A stretch of 64,000 nucleotides of DNA, taken from positions 434,001 through 498,000 of the forward strand of contig JAGMUV010000018.1 of NCBI GenBank assembly GCA_020744425.1, written 5' to 3'. This document shows positions 10,074 through 23,347 of the stretch, piece by piece. The notes beneath the pieces were generated by a model. That model worked only from the letters and a program-made list of their open reading frames with translations. It was not told the origin of the DNA and ran no database searches. Made by a program: the position numbers and the translations under genes. Every line of letters starts with the position of its first letter. Positions within the stretch are counted from its first letter, which is position 1. The stretch is from Dactylonectria macrodidyma (lineage: Eukaryota; Ascomycota; Sordariomycetes; Hypocreales; Nectriaceae).

Positions 10074-11697
10074 ATGGCGACTCGAGTGAAGGTTGATGTC
10101 CCATCACCGAGAGATTTACTTTCATCTCCTTTGACCAAACTTCAACAAATCCTCAAGGCAGCCGAGCCCAAGCACGTCGTATTCGATGCTCGTGTCCATG
10201 CCATCAACTCTCGAAGCTCTGATGGGACAACCCATCTTACCCTCCGAGATGAGGGCCATTTCATTGGCACTATAATTGATCCGGGCATCGCAGAAAGTTC
10301 TACCTTAGAGGCTGCGGTGAACGTCAACCGAGAGTCTCTCGTGCGCGTCTACGGCTCATATGTGCCCGACGAGAGGGTTCGACACAGCCCCAACAACATC
10401 AACGGTCTACCGTCAGTCCGAGTATGGAAGCTCACCACCATCGGCGTGGCAATCAAAGACTTGCGCCATAACCTCGTGTCTCATGGCGCCCCCGGAGATG
10501 AGCTAGAGCAGCACGATGCCCTTCTGTTAAATGAAAGGCTCAACAGTCGCGTGCTAGACTTGCGCGTCGCCACCAACGGGGCTATCATCAAGCCCTTCTC
10601 CGGTATCTACGAGCTTACCGTCGAGTACCTAACCGGGCACGGCTTTGATTACATAACCACGCCGTCCCTGATTGGGTACAAGGTCCCGGGTGACGACGAC
10701 TACTTCGAAGTCCCTTACTTCAACGACCGGAAAGCATATCTAACTCAAACCGGAGAGCTTTATCTGGGCCAGGCGCTCTCGGCCGGATTGGAACGTATAT
10801 TCGAGATTCATACAGTTTTCTGCCGTGAAGCTGGTCCCTCAACGAGACACTTGACCGAGGTAAGTCCTGCGTCTCCTGTTACGGACTCATCTTCAGGCCT
10901 TTTTTGGGGGGCACTTCAAGATGTTAATCGGTGACCCATAGTTCACCGCTCTTGAGATTGCATTCGCCCTTGAGCATGACTGGCTGGAGGTCCTATAGCA
11001 GGCGGAATCGCTGTTTATCCGCGTCATTGGCAGTCTCCAGAAAAGGGAGAAGTACCGCCACCAGCTAGCTCTTGTGAGGAGATTGTTTCCGTCAGCAGGC
11101 AGGTTCAAGCTATCTGTCGATGAGAATGGCAGACTGCCTCGTGTGACATTCAGAGACGCTAAAAGGATCCTCCGTGAAGAGTTGGGGTTCGAGATCTACA
11201 TCCAGGCCGATTTGAGGTAAGCAGCTGCATGTTGATGTTGCGTACCCTCGCTAACAAAGTAAAGCTGGGAGGAAGAGAAGGCCCTCGGCAATTACCTGCC
11301 CAGTGCTGACTCAATCTATGGCGCGTCGACGGACGTCTACTCTATCACTCATCATCCCAAGCACTTGCGGCCCTACAATGTGCAACCGGTTTCTAGAGAC
11401 AACGAGCAGCCACTCACGTATTCGTTCGATATCACCCTAGGAGGCCAAGAAGCTGCCAGCGGCTTCCAGGTCATCAACGACTACAAGGTGCTGCGCCCCG
11501 CCATGGCGGGTCGGAATCCGCCCTTCGACCTCAATGACCCCCAGTGGCAGCCGTTCTTGAGTGCATATGAGGCCGGGGCCCCATTGCAGGGAGGATCTGG
11601 GATCGGGCTCAATCGCTTGTTACAGAGTATTTTGGGCTTACCCGACATCCGCGAGACGACCTCGTTCCCGCGTGATGCTACAAGACTTGAACCTTGA
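10074..11697 (+). pseudogene. Aspartyl-tRNA synthetase-like paralogue with internal stop
   Basis: Exons 10074-10859, 10942-11216 and 11265-11697 join in phase to 498 codons. An N-terminal OB-fold part (VFDARVHAINSRS) precedes a class II catalytic domain. Motif 3 is well kept (GGSGIGLNRLLQ, then SFPRDATRLEP), as is the GGQEAASGFQ segment, which points to the AspRS branch. Two departures stand out. Motif 2 reads VFCREAGPSTRHLTEF, so the usual FRxE arginine position is Cys. The amino-acid-binding QSPQ-type loop is replaced by TQTGELYLG. A TAG at 10996-10998 (codon 281) interrupts exon 2 in a CTATAGCAG context and fits a CpA to TpA change from CAG. It is probably not the housekeeping enzyme; it could be a former self-resistance copy, an aminoacyl-transfer enzyme or a dying duplicate. 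Confidence 0.75.
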
Positions 11698-12223
11698 GGT
11701 AGTTTGATCAGTTCAGATGATAGCTGCTGTCATCTTGAGGATTCATCGATAGGTAGTCACAGATGACCGATCAGTCAACCAGCCAAGCGAGAAGTATAAA
11801 ATATACAGTGATAACCATCTTCTGAATTGAGCTCGAAGCAAAAGCACTTGCAATGCCGTCGCCGAGTGTTCGCGGAGTCTACCATTCCCGAGACTTGGTA
11901 TATGTGGTGTTGGTAGGTTCTTAGGGAATCATGCTGTACATAAGCCGTTAGTGCACTTGGTATTTACCTAGCTCTATGATGGGAAAGCCCCTACGTGAAA
12001 TTATTACTTTTATGATTGACATATACTTTAGTCACCGTTAATCAAGTAGCTGACATGGGAGTCTTGAAAAAAAAAGAAGTGGCAAGGATCTAGCGGCTTG
12101 ATGCTATCTATCTGCCTTGCGCAATTGAATATCTAAGGACCAAAGTCGTTCGATCTCTTCGCGGCGGATTTGAATATCATCTTGTAATTACAACATCGAG
12201 CGCATTGCATTGCGTTTCATAGG
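11698..12223. other. Convergent intergenic region
   Basis: Holds the 3' ends of the aaRS-like gene (+) and the DHA2 transporter gene (-). No gene is seen. Confidence 0.5.
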
Positions 12224-14130
12224 TCAAGACCGGCCGAGATTGCGAAAGAAAATGGTGGCAACTACTATAGCCAACCCTGCTGACCCGACATTCGTCCACT
12301 GGGCGGCCTGAAGTCCACGCAGGAAGTTTGAGTCACCAATCGGATCGTTAATCTTGTGTTCGCCCTGCACTGCCGATTGAACCGCCGTGGTGACAACCAA
12401 GCCTAGCGAGCGGCTGATATGATTGACCGTCTGCAACAGCCCACCTCCAAGGGCCTGATCCTCCTGTGGGAGCTTCTCGGCAATGAGAAGACCTACTACG
12501 GGCCAAACCACCTCAACACTGAGGCACAGGCACATAGCAGGGAAGCTCCATGCCCAATACGTCGTATGGGGTGGGATTGCCGGGATCGCAAAAAGTAGAG
12601 GAGAGGCAAGGCTGCACAGTAGACCGAACTCGAGGATATAGAAGCCCGGGATGCGAGATAGGGCGGGCGAAACGGCAAATGACACAACAACTGAAAAAGG
12701 AAAATGTCAGCAAGCTTGAACATGGTGAAAACCTTGATATCCCTTCTGGCTAGGCGTCGTTTGTGTTACTTACGCCCAGCGATGCCGGAGGGCAGAAAAC
12801 GCAGAGTAGTGTCGAGGACTCCAAGCCCGAGATAATCTTGATAACTAACACGTGTCGCTATTAGTTATTGCCTTTTGAGAAACGAGTCACTAATGGCAGA
12901 GGCTTTCAGTGATCCTAGGAAGGAAGGCCCGCAAGAAGAAAAGAAAATCAGTAGAGGACATACAAGAAAGTCGCAAAGACGAGAAAGCTGTTAAAAGCCG
13001 CATAGAAGCAACCGACCACAACAAACAAAGCAGAGAACTGCAGGTTTCGGAACATCGACATCTTTATGAGTGGCTGTAGAGTCGAGTGTTGTTCTAGACG
13101 ATATTGCCAGTATACGAACAAGATGAGTATAAGAACTGAAACGGCGATTAGTAGGGGAATCCAAAATGTGTTCCAGCCTAGTGAATCTGCCTGCGTCAAA
13201 GAGATGAGCAGGAGTACTAAGCCGATCGAGATCAGCCCTCCGCCTATCCAGTCAATGCTGAGGTACCCTTTCTCATCCTTTTGAGAGCTGGATACAATAT
13301 TGCGCCGTATCTGAGGATCAGAGGTGACAATGAAGGCGGCAACCGTTGTAACGGCAGCTAGGATTGCAGGGATCCAGAAGACCCATTTCCACGACAGAAA
13401 GCCACCGATAACGCCACCTGAGATACTACCTAACACCGACCCGAGCGACGCAGCTGCCGCCGTTGTCACGTAGGCTCTATTTCGCGATTTACCAGGCGGG
13501 AAGGCGTTGGCAATGATGCCGATAGCAGAGGGGATCATGGCAGAGCCACTCAGGCCCTGCAGAGCGCGTATGATGTAGAACGGAATCTCGTGTGCAGCGA
13601 ATCCCAGGCATAGAGTCGATAGAGTAAAGAGAAACGAAGAAATGAGAAATACCAGACGACGACCATAGACGTCGGCGAGGCGGCCCCAGAGGAGCATGAG
13701 ACAGCCCGAAGACACGTTGTAAATCGAGATAACCAGCTGCTGTCGCTGGGACGGGATACCAATTGCTTCGCTCAGATCGGGCAGCATAACGACAATTGCT
13801 TGCACGTTCAGGATCTACTCTTACAAATTGATTGGTTATCATCCCATAGAGTGGTACGTTTGCATTCCATGAGTCAGAGAAGAGAAAACGACGTACTGTT
13901 AGAAGTCCCGCACTCGACAAAGTAGCGACCAAGAGGACACTTCGAGCCCTGGACAGCTTAGGGAAACTTGAAAGACGCTGTTGGTCGTAGCCTGCAGCTT
14001 CTGTTGGATTGCCTGCCCGGTCTTCGTCGACTGTACCCTCCTGTGCCCGTGTGGGCGCCAGCATAATGTCGTCGGCGATGATGCCATTGTTGCTTGCGCC
14101 CGTCGCATGGGCCGAGTTCGTGTTTATCAT
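12224..14130 (-). CDS. MFS multidrug transporter, DHA2 (14-TM) family
   Basis: Four exons can be joined in phase, with introns at about 13815-13896, between the segments ending ATFL and starting YQDYLG (about 12850-12963), and at about 12690-12770. A hydrophilic N-terminal tail of about 65 residues precedes the membrane part. Motif A is visible as GRLADVYGRR. The antiporter motif region reads GSVLGSISGGVIGG followed by SWKWVFW. Many hydrophobic segments follow, through LGLVVTTAVQ to the C-terminus NLGRS. DHA2 proteins are proton-coupled drug and metabolite exporters of the plasma membrane. The gene is divergent to the prenyltransferase gene, an arrangement common for a product exporter. It appears intact. 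Confidence 0.88.
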
Positions 14131-16270
<2,140 letters not shown>

Positions 16271-16452
16271 ACCGAGGCCGTGGCCGATACTCCCAGCCGT
16301 ACCTGCGGAGCTTAGAGGCTTTAGCGCCGTGGAACAGTCTAGGTCGTGATATTAGCGTGCAGACCTATTTCACGATTGCGTGCCAGCATGGTAATTTGTC
16401 TATTACGTCCTACTTTAACCCGCAGATGTATACTACATCTAGATGGTCTTAA
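16271..16452 (+). pseudogene. Out-of-frame C-terminal end of the DMATS gene
   Basis: Directly after the TAG, a shifted frame reads DRGRGRYSQPYLRSLEALA and later TYFTIACQHG and SYFNPQMY, and stops at 16450-16452. This matches the terminal beta strands of DMATS proteins and would bring the length to about 420 residues. The junction TACCTCTAGACCGAGG suggests loss of one base, with or without a C-to-T change. No GT-AG intron can bridge it. It means either a recent inactivating mutation or an assembly error. Confidence 0.7.
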
Positions 16453-17720
16453 AGGAGATAGATAGCAAAATAGCTTTTATATAACCGCTAGGGCAAACTG
16501 CTAACTACCCGTTCGAGGATCGGCTTAGAAAAGGTAATGCCCCAACCCTCAATCACGATCATTGTCGATGCCCACTATACGATATTGCGTTCCGCATCCT
16601 AGAAGGCGATAAACCTCGAGCAAGTTTACTTGCAGGTCATTCGTATGAATCTAGGTGAGAGAAGGGCTGCTCCGGTAACGGCGCTTGTGCGTTGTAACCC
16701 AGTTTCTGCCCTCGAGTTCTGCTGTACCTGATCGTAACCTGTATCGATTACCATAGCATCCTAATCCATTGGATGATACACTACTCAGGGGCGCTGAAGT
16801 CGTTGGTGGAACCGATGACGGTTCTTAAGATAGGCACGGCCATTTTGATTGAGGAAGGTGAGGTCTGGAGGGAACAGAATCAGGGCCCGGCTCCTGCGGC
16901 CGGCCAGCAATATATTCATCAAGATCTAAGTTTCCTAGCCCGCATAAGCTGGAAATGCTTGATCATAAGCAACCGTGAATGCATTGGGTCTTGAAATGTT
17001 TAAAATGTGAAGAAATCCGTGTTTTTTCTTTACTTGTGATAGCAGCAACTCGCCCTTGATAGTGCGGACAGCAACTTAGAAGTCAACTGCAATACATTCT
17101 CGAGTATCAATACCGCCGTGGCAGTTTCATAACAGCTATTTGCCGAATGGGGACTCTTTTCTCTTTGTCCGCCCTTTAGCTTCTCACTAAGTGATCCTCC
17201 TCAATTGGTTCATCGTGATATATCGCATTGATCTGCTGACCTTGGAGCAGAGCTAGTCCTCGAGATCAATATCAAATACAGCCTGTTATATTCACTCCAT
17301 CAAGCTTTTGTTTCGTGCAATGTGTGAGTGTCATTGGATCAGCGACTCAGGTGAAACATGACGTTTGTGAAAGGGAGCGTTGGCCAAGCCACTACCCTAC
17401 ACCAGCATGATCCCCTCGGTCCATGGCCTAGGGCCTGAGCGAAACACGATTGAATCGAACCATTTGGAGGACGGACTTTGCTCAGCGGCACTATAGTAGT
17501 TCATTATTCTTTAATGATGAAGAATTATCAATATGATTAAATGTAAGTTACATTATGTCAGTATATCATGAAGATAGTCATTCATTTATAGTTCTTCATT
17601 TGTGAGGATAGTTCTGCTTAATTTAGTACGTCATCAAGCTGAATGATGATGAATAAAACCAAGATGAAAAAGAGAATTCTCAAAAAGTCCCATTGGCCGT
17701 CCTTTTAAGTCAGTATCTAA
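16453..17720. other. Intergenic region, no gene recognised
   Basis: About 1.3 kb with no coding signal. The right part (17510-17680) is AT-rich with short repeats of the GATGAAGAAT/TTCATCA kind. Confidence 0.5.
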
Positions 17721-18860
17721 TTAGACCTGCCTCATTGCGACCTGAGTCAGGAAGTCCCCCGCCTTAGTAGCACACAACCTTGCTTCCTCCTCAAAACCAA
17801 CCCTTTGACCCATCATAATGATGTCATGAGGAGAGTCTTTTGCGATATACAAGTCAATTTCTGTACTGGCGCCCCTCATAGTCCTAACAAACTGCATGAT
17901 ATCGTCATAAAACACCTCATTCTCGGAGACTTGAACCCAGACCGGCACCTCGATTCTGAACGGACTTCGGAGAGGGGAGATATATGGATTCTCTGCTGAA
18001 ATACTTTCAAGCTCCGTCAGGGCTTCTGCACCCCAATTGACAAAGGAACTATGGAGATAGTCCGTGCCATAGTTGGGATGTGCTTCGATGTTCTGCGGAC
18101 TGAGAGCCGCAGCAACGTCAACCCATGGGGACCAGAGCAGGACAGAGTTAGGCCATGGAAGGTGTGTGTGAGACCCATTTTCGGCAATGTAGCGCAGTAA
18201 GGCAATCACCAAGTTTCCACCAGCTGAATCACCACTGAGAACTATCCTTGAGGAGGGGATGCCCATGTGGTTGAGTAGGTACGAGTATGCCGAGATGCAG
18301 TCTTGAAGAGCGGCGGGGAATCGTCCGCCAGGGTTGTTTGATAGGCGATATTGAGGCATGAAGACGTTGGAACACCGCGTGTTCTCCAGGATACTACGAG
18401 CGATGAAGCCGCTGTCGGCATCTCGACCTTCGCACATGATGAATGCGCCACCGTGGAAGTGCAGGGCGACAAGGGTATCTTGTTCTGGATTTTGTTGATT
18501 CTGTGGTACTGAAAATGGAGTCCAGGTTCCTCCGATATGAACTGGCTTGATGTTGTTGTCATCCGCAACGCCTGTGACCTGGTCGCCTTCTGCCGGGGGA
18601 ATTATGTCGAACCGATTTCCCTCCGATCCGGGTTCAAGTGAGAGGGGAGCTGATGGGCGCACCGCGCACAAATGACGGAGGAACCCTTCTTTGACAAAGA
18701 GAACCGCGGAGGACTTTGAAAAAGACCATGCTGGATGTGGCCGAAGTCCACGAAACAAGCCTGCTGCCGCGATCCGAGAAACTAGGAGAATCGCCTGCAC
18801 TGGCACAACAAAGAGGATGTAGATGAATGTGAAGGGCTGCCGTGTCCAGTATCCCGGCAT
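17721..18860 (-). CDS. Alpha/beta hydrolase, hormone-sensitive-lipase-like esterase
   Basis: Single exon of 379 residues from the first in-frame ATG at 18860 (MPGYWTRQPF). The frame is open upstream but without another ATG. A hydrophobic segment at about 6-32 (TFIYILFVVPVQAILLV) suggests membrane anchoring or ER targeting. The oxyanion-hole motif HFHGGAF is at about 134-140, the nucleophile elbow GDSAGGN is centred on Ser212, and SPHD supplies the catalytic His at about 345. The acid is probably in SENEVFYDD (about 312-320). This places it in the HSL/AB-hydrolase_3 family of serine esterases, lipases and lactonases. Its role in the block could be ester hydrolysis or acyl removal. No lesion is seen. 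Confidence 0.88.
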   Translation of the reverse strand: MPGYWTRQPFTFIYILFVVPVQAILLVSRIAAAGLFRGLRPHPAWSFSKSSAVLFVKEGFLRHLCAVRPSAPLSLEPGSEGNRFDIIPPAEGDQVTGVADDNNIKPVHIGGTWTPFSVPQNQQNPEQDTLVALHFHGGAFIMCEGRDADSGFIARSILENTRCSNVFMPQYRLSNNPGGRFPAALQDCISAYSYLLNHMGIPSSRIVLSGDSAGGNLVIALLRYIAENGSHTHLPWPNSVLLWSPWVDVAAALSPQNIEAHPNYGTDYLHSSFVNWGAEALTELESISAENPYISPLRSPFRIEVPVWVQVSENEVFYDDIMQFVRTMRGASTEIDLYIAKDSPHDIIMMGQRVGFEEEARLCATKAGDFLTQVAMRQV

Positions 18861-19624
18861 CTTGTCGTGGTACAAGAAACCCCGAGTGATTGGTTTGGAA
18901 ATATGGTGTGGCAATAGCTGAAATTGGGGACTTAGAGCTGAATGAGGATGGCGAAGGCTTTAGAGGCAGCGAAATTCACTTCAATTTATGAAATTTCAAA
19001 AATAATATTACTTTTAACATCAATGCCTTGTCACTCAAAGCCATCCTTCCAAAGATTAGAAATCATCTCCAGAGTCAGAACCTTCACTGGCAAGGAGTTT
19101 AGCTGGGAGAGCTCCATGACAAATCGTGTCCGCGCCGCACATTTCGGCATTTGGAAGGCCCCGAAGGCCGAAGTTCTCTCTCCTCATAAGTTAGCGGATT
19201 GGCAGGGCCGTTATGAGGAGCATAGGCATGAAGCTAAAGTCGTCCACGGACTAGCAAATATGTTACGCATTAGGCTTAGAAAACTACGGTTGGCTTACAA
19301 AGCATGATTTCTCTAAACATGGAATGAATCTCGGAATCAGCCGCATTGACCGCTCTCACACTACTACGTAGACCCTGTGGCCGACTCCCTCTCCCTTGCC
19401 CTGTTGTGATGCTGTCAATGGGGCTGTGAACGTCGACCCCACTTGAGAATGATACGTCAGGTATGGTCAAGAGCCAGGTCAAGCGGTATGTGAAGGTTCC
19501 CACAGGAGGTGTGCATATCACGAAGCTCGACAAACTTTTATCTACAGTGCACATGATGCTTTCATTCTCTGAATACAAACTTCTTAATCTCTCCTAACAA
19601 CGATCGCCTCGTTGCACACAAATC
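18861..19624. other. Divergent intergenic region
   Basis: Between the hydrolase (-) and SDR (+) starts. No gene is supported; the short frames here have no recognisable motif. Confidence 0.5.
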
Positions 19625-20371
19625 ATGGCATCACCGAAAGTCGTCGTTCTCGTCACTGGCGCCAACCAGGGAATTGGCTACTGCATCGCACAGCAACTCG
19701 CGAGCTCAGGCAAATACAAAGTCCTCGTCGGAGCACGTTCCTCCTCGAAGGCTCAGGCCGCTGTTCAGGCGCTGCAGGCGGAGGGAATTGACAAAACCAC
19801 CTTGATTCCAGTTGCCCTTGACGTGACCGATGACTACTCCATCGCAGAGGCCGTCCAGACGGTGTCAAACCAGGCTGGTCATGTGGACATCCTGATCAAC
19901 AACGCAGGCCTTGGGACATCGACTGCAGCCACCATTCGAGAACAATACCGCGAGATCTTCGAGGTCAACGTCTTCGGCGTAGTAGCGGTGATAGATGCGT
20001 TCTTACCACTACTTAAGGCGTCATCCTATTCGGATCGCCGCATCGTGAACGTCACATCTGGCGTCGGGCTGACCACGATGGCGAATGAGGAGGGCTTCGA
20101 GTACAACGCCAAGTCTTATTACGTTCCTGATTACCGAAGTAGCAAGGCCGCAGTCAACATGATAACGGTGGCCCAATCTGTCAACTTCGCCGAGTACAAT
20201 ATCGCTGTCGTCGCCGCGGCCCCTGGCATGTGCCGCACTCGATTCACTGGCGGTTACGGCATGAAGAATGCAACCGAGGGTGCCAAGGCAATTGTTCGAG
20301 CAGCGACAGAAGGAGACCCCAAGAAGCTTACTGGCACTTTTGTTGCCGATGAGCCCCATACGGGCTGGTGA
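19625..20371 (+). CDS. Short-chain dehydrogenase/reductase (SDR)
   Basis: Intronless, 248 residues, the classical SDR length. The NAD(P)-binding motif TGANQGIG is near residue 11, ARSSSKAQ follows beta2, NNAG is at about 91-94, the catalytic region has NVTSGVG, and the YxxxK motif reads YRSSK. The C-terminal substrate-binding part (PGMCRTRFTGGYG) is also typical. It is a cytosolic NAD(P)H-dependent oxidoreductase acting on a carbonyl or alcohol; the substrate is unknown. It shares its orientation with the EthD gene downstream. It appears intact. Confidence 0.9.
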   Translation: MASPKVVVLVTGANQGIGYCIAQQLASSGKYKVLVGARSSSKAQAAVQALQAEGIDKTTLIPVALDVTDDYSIAEAVQTVSNQAGHVDILINNAGLGTSTAATIREQYREIFEVNVFGVVAVIDAFLPLLKASSYSDRRIVNVTSGVGLTTMANEEGFEYNAKSYYVPDYRSSKAAVNMITVAQSVNFAEYNIAVVAAAPGMCRTRFTGGYGMKNATEGAKAIVRAATEGDPKKLTGTFVADEPHTGW

Positions 20372-21352
20372 AGCAGTCATGGAAGCGATTGAGGGGGAGG
20401 TGCTAAGAAGCGACTTTCAACGTCATGAAGTCTCTTTGGAAGACTCTGCAGATGATACTTAGAATTGTAAAAGCTCCTTACAGCGCCGGGCTAGTACTCA
20501 GGAAGTTTGGTGCCCCGTATGTACTCACTCGTTGTTGACCTGCTGGACGGCACAAACCTTGGAAAATGGAGCCGCGGGGGCTGGTGGCGCATTAGCAATC
20601 ATTCATTTTAGTACAGCCAATTATACTCAAGAGGAAAAGTGGTAACCTTTGACGGCAATGGCCCCAGAGTATGCCACGACGTCAAGGAACGTTTTTTCCA
20701 ACTGCAAAGACGAGGGGCTTTGATTCGTTTGACATTTTACCTGCTTCGGCTAAGGGACTCCACCCCTCCAGGGCTAGCTGAAAGGTTAAACTGGTTACGA
20801 GAGAGCTCCGGATGGGTTACCACAAATAGCTAGTCACATAAGCCTATCTCAACTTCTCCACAAAGGCATCAAAATGCAAGTCAAAAGAGCTGTTTCGGTC
20901 AGAGGACATGATCATCCCATAATCACAGCTAGACTCATTAGCATCGCCATTGCCATGACGCCACTATAAGGTGTAATATGCAAGTAACAAACCTTATTGC
21001 AGTCCCACATGAGGCGGTAAGTTGGCTAAATGAGCACATTGTGCGGGAACTTTTGACGTCCTAATACCACGTACATTTCAAGAGAGACGAAAGGGGACAG
21101 CAACGCCCGCCGAAGGGTACATGGAATTAGTAACTTATCTCCGGCAGGAGGCCGGTACACAAGAGGCTAGGTACGATTATTCGGACGGAGGTACAGAAAT
21201 ATAAAGCGACCCAGAGGGTGTAGCATTCATGTCCGATACCAATCAAGTACATCACCAAGCTATTTTCAACTCACCGTTCATCTGTAAGACGCCCTTTCGC
21301 CACCGTGGATTGTCGCCTTACTGACACATGCAGCTGCAACAAGGATACCAAA
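20372..21352. other. Intergenic region, no gene recognised
   Basis: Almost 1 kb between the SDR and EthD genes, both on the plus strand. No coding signal or structured RNA is recognised. Confidence 0.5.
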
Positions 21353-21682
21353 ATGCCCGCTACCTTGACCTTCCTCTACCCAAACGATGCCGACGCTACG
21401 CACGACCTCGAATACTACAAGAATTTCCATATGCCCCTGATGCAGAAGCACTGGACAAAGTATGGTCTGAAGAGGTGGACCGTTTCCGAGCTACTGCCGA
21501 ATTCAGACGGGTCACCGCTCCCTTACGTATTCTATGGAGTGATTGAGCTGGAAAGTGCTGAGCAATTGCAGGCTGCATTTGCGGACGCCGCTGGAGACGA
21601 GATGGCGAATGATGTGAAGAACTATACTAGTGTCAAGCCTGTTGTGCTCGTGGGAAAGATTGTGCGCGATGTCCAACTCTAG
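21353..21682 (+). CDS. EthD-domain protein
   Basis: A 109-residue protein from the ATG of MPATLTFLYPND. The EthD/dimeric alpha-beta barrel signature is clear: YYKNFHMPLMQKHW near residues 20-33, LPYVFYGVIELES in the middle, and the C-terminal VKPVVLVGKIV strand. An upstream in-frame start would add 16 residues without family similarity, so the inner ATG is preferred. EthD proteins are small ferredoxin-like barrels, often found in polyketide or aromatic metabolism, acting as decarboxylase, dehydratase or helper proteins. No lesion is seen. Confidence 0.88.
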   Translation: MPATLTFLYPNDADATHDLEYYKNFHMPLMQKHWTKYGLKRWTVSELLPNSDGSPLPYVFYGVIELESAEQLQAAFADAAGDEMANDVKNYTSVKPVVLVGKIVRDVQL

Positions 21683-22149
21683 TAGACAGAGCATGCCGAT
21701 TAGAATAGCCCTCTTATCGGGGGTCGTCGCCTTGAGGGTAGCGCAACTGACCAAATATCCCGGCTACTTAGGATAGGGTGATATTACGATGAAAAATGTA
21801 GAGTAGAAGGGTACGCTTCTCCAATGCTCAAAAGATCAGTTATTCGAGTGCCAAAGCGGGGGCGGCAATGGCCTCGAATTTAGAGCTCATGCTGTATTCT
21901 ATACCCATGCCAGATCAGCTGTCAAAAGATGACGAGGGCACGATTGTGACAAATAATGTACTAGACAATACATAGTGCATGGGAGTGGTAGGGAGCTAGC
22001 CTTGATTACCAACACCAGTACGGACTACACGAAAGCTGAGTGAAAAGCAGAAAGAAGTAAACCTTTCCCACAATAGCTAGATTGTTTGACCATGCTCCTG
22101 GCTCTTTCTGCCACGTCATTCGGTAACCATTACTTATACGAGGGCTAAT
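21683..22149. other. Convergent intergenic region
   Basis: 3' ends of the EthD (+) and reductase (-) genes. No gene is seen. Confidence 0.5.
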
Positions 22150-23347
22150 TTACCCCTTGATCAAGGAAGAAACTGAATCAATCACAGTCTTCTCGTAAGG
22201 TGTCCACTGAATTCCCAGAATCTTCTCAGCCCGCGAGTTGTCGTACCCCCAGGGTTCGAGGTTTGGCTTCTCGGAAAGTCCCCAGTTTTCCTCCTCCGGC
22301 AACTTCTCCCGCAGTTCTGGGAAATTGTTCCAAACGGCTTTGACCAAATCCCCGTTTTTATAGTAGCCAGCGGTAGTTAGGAAGCGCTTGCCAGCTGCCT
22401 CCTTCTTCTCGATGGCGAGAACATGAGCCAGGGCCACGTCACGAACATCAACCCACAGGGGGAAGCCCGTCGGGGGCATGCCAGACTTGTACTTTCCGGA
22501 GAGCACGTCTGCCAGAAACTGGTTGGAGGTGTTCACAGAGTCAAGGGACTTGACATGGTATTTGACGGGGCCATAGATCATTGGAGGGTTGATCGTCGAG
22601 AGTGTGAAGTTCGGCTTCTCGGTATCGATAAAGTCCCAAGCAGCCTTTTCTGCCAAGGCCTTCGAGGCAACGTAGGCAACGTTGGCATTAGCCAGCCCGT
22701 CCTCGAGGGTCACGGGACTCCAATCAGCCTCGGAGTATGTCTTCTTCGTCCCACTCATGACGTTGCCCATGTTCAAGATGGCTGCAAATGAGGAGGTGAT
22801 GACGACGCGGGTAACTTCCGGGTAGGACTCCTTGACGGAGCGGAGAACACCCGTGGTACCGAGCACAGCAGGATCAATGAGGTCCTTCTTCACGTCTGTC
22901 GTGTTGTAATGGAACTGCGGTAGCCATGTATTAGTCGACGAGCATTGTTGCATGTCTGAGTCTTACTGGGCTGGCCACATGGACTACAGCTTCGAGGCCG
23001 TGCAATTCCATATTGCTGAACGCTCCAGGTGCGGCGATGTCTGGTACGACAACATAGTCGAGCTTCTCTTTGGAGAAATCTGCGTGGGACGCGCGGATCT
23101 GCCGCCCTTTCTCCTCGGATCTCACGGTGGCCACCACGGAGTGGCCTCGACGCAGAAGTGTGTCAAGGACATGGCCACCGAGGAAGCCGGTTGCGCCTAC
23201 GCCAATCCAATTAGGGTCATGCGGTTCAGAAGGAACTTCAAGTTGAGCAACCCTCCCCTCTGCTCTCCCAACAACGAAGGGTGGAAAATAGCAACCCAAT
23301 TCGACAAGGTCAAGCTGGAAGTACCTACCTGTGAGTAGCGTTTTCAT
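22150..23347 (-). CDS. NAD-dependent epimerase/dihydroflavonol-reductase-like (Gre2-type) reductase
   Basis: Three exons, 23329-23347 (19 nt), 22967-23196 and 22150-22914, total 1014 nt, or 337 residues, in phase. The first intron splits the cofactor motif: MKTLLTG joins ATGFLGGHV to give the TGxxGFxG NAD(P)H loop. RSEEKGRQ follows. The catalytic motif YVASK is near the middle, preceded by VVITSSFAAI, and FPLWVDVRDVALAH is typical of the extended SDR family of fungal methylglyoxal/aldehyde reductases. It reduces an aldehyde or ketone using NADPH; the true substrate is unknown. Length matches the family and no break is visible. Confidence 0.9.

Noticed and set aside
10860..10998. Explaining the aaRS-like TAG by a longer intron ending at TATAG
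   Set aside because: That would remove conserved AspRS residues just after motif 2 (FTALEIAFALEHDW). The in-phase GT-AG intron at 10860-10941 keeps them, so the stop stands.
18861..18914. Longer start for the alpha/beta hydrolase
   Set aside because: The extra 18 residues would begin at a TTG with no ATG in frame; the ATG at 18860 is preferred.
22423..22791. 122-residue plus-strand frame
   Set aside because: Antisense shadow of the Gre2-like reductase.
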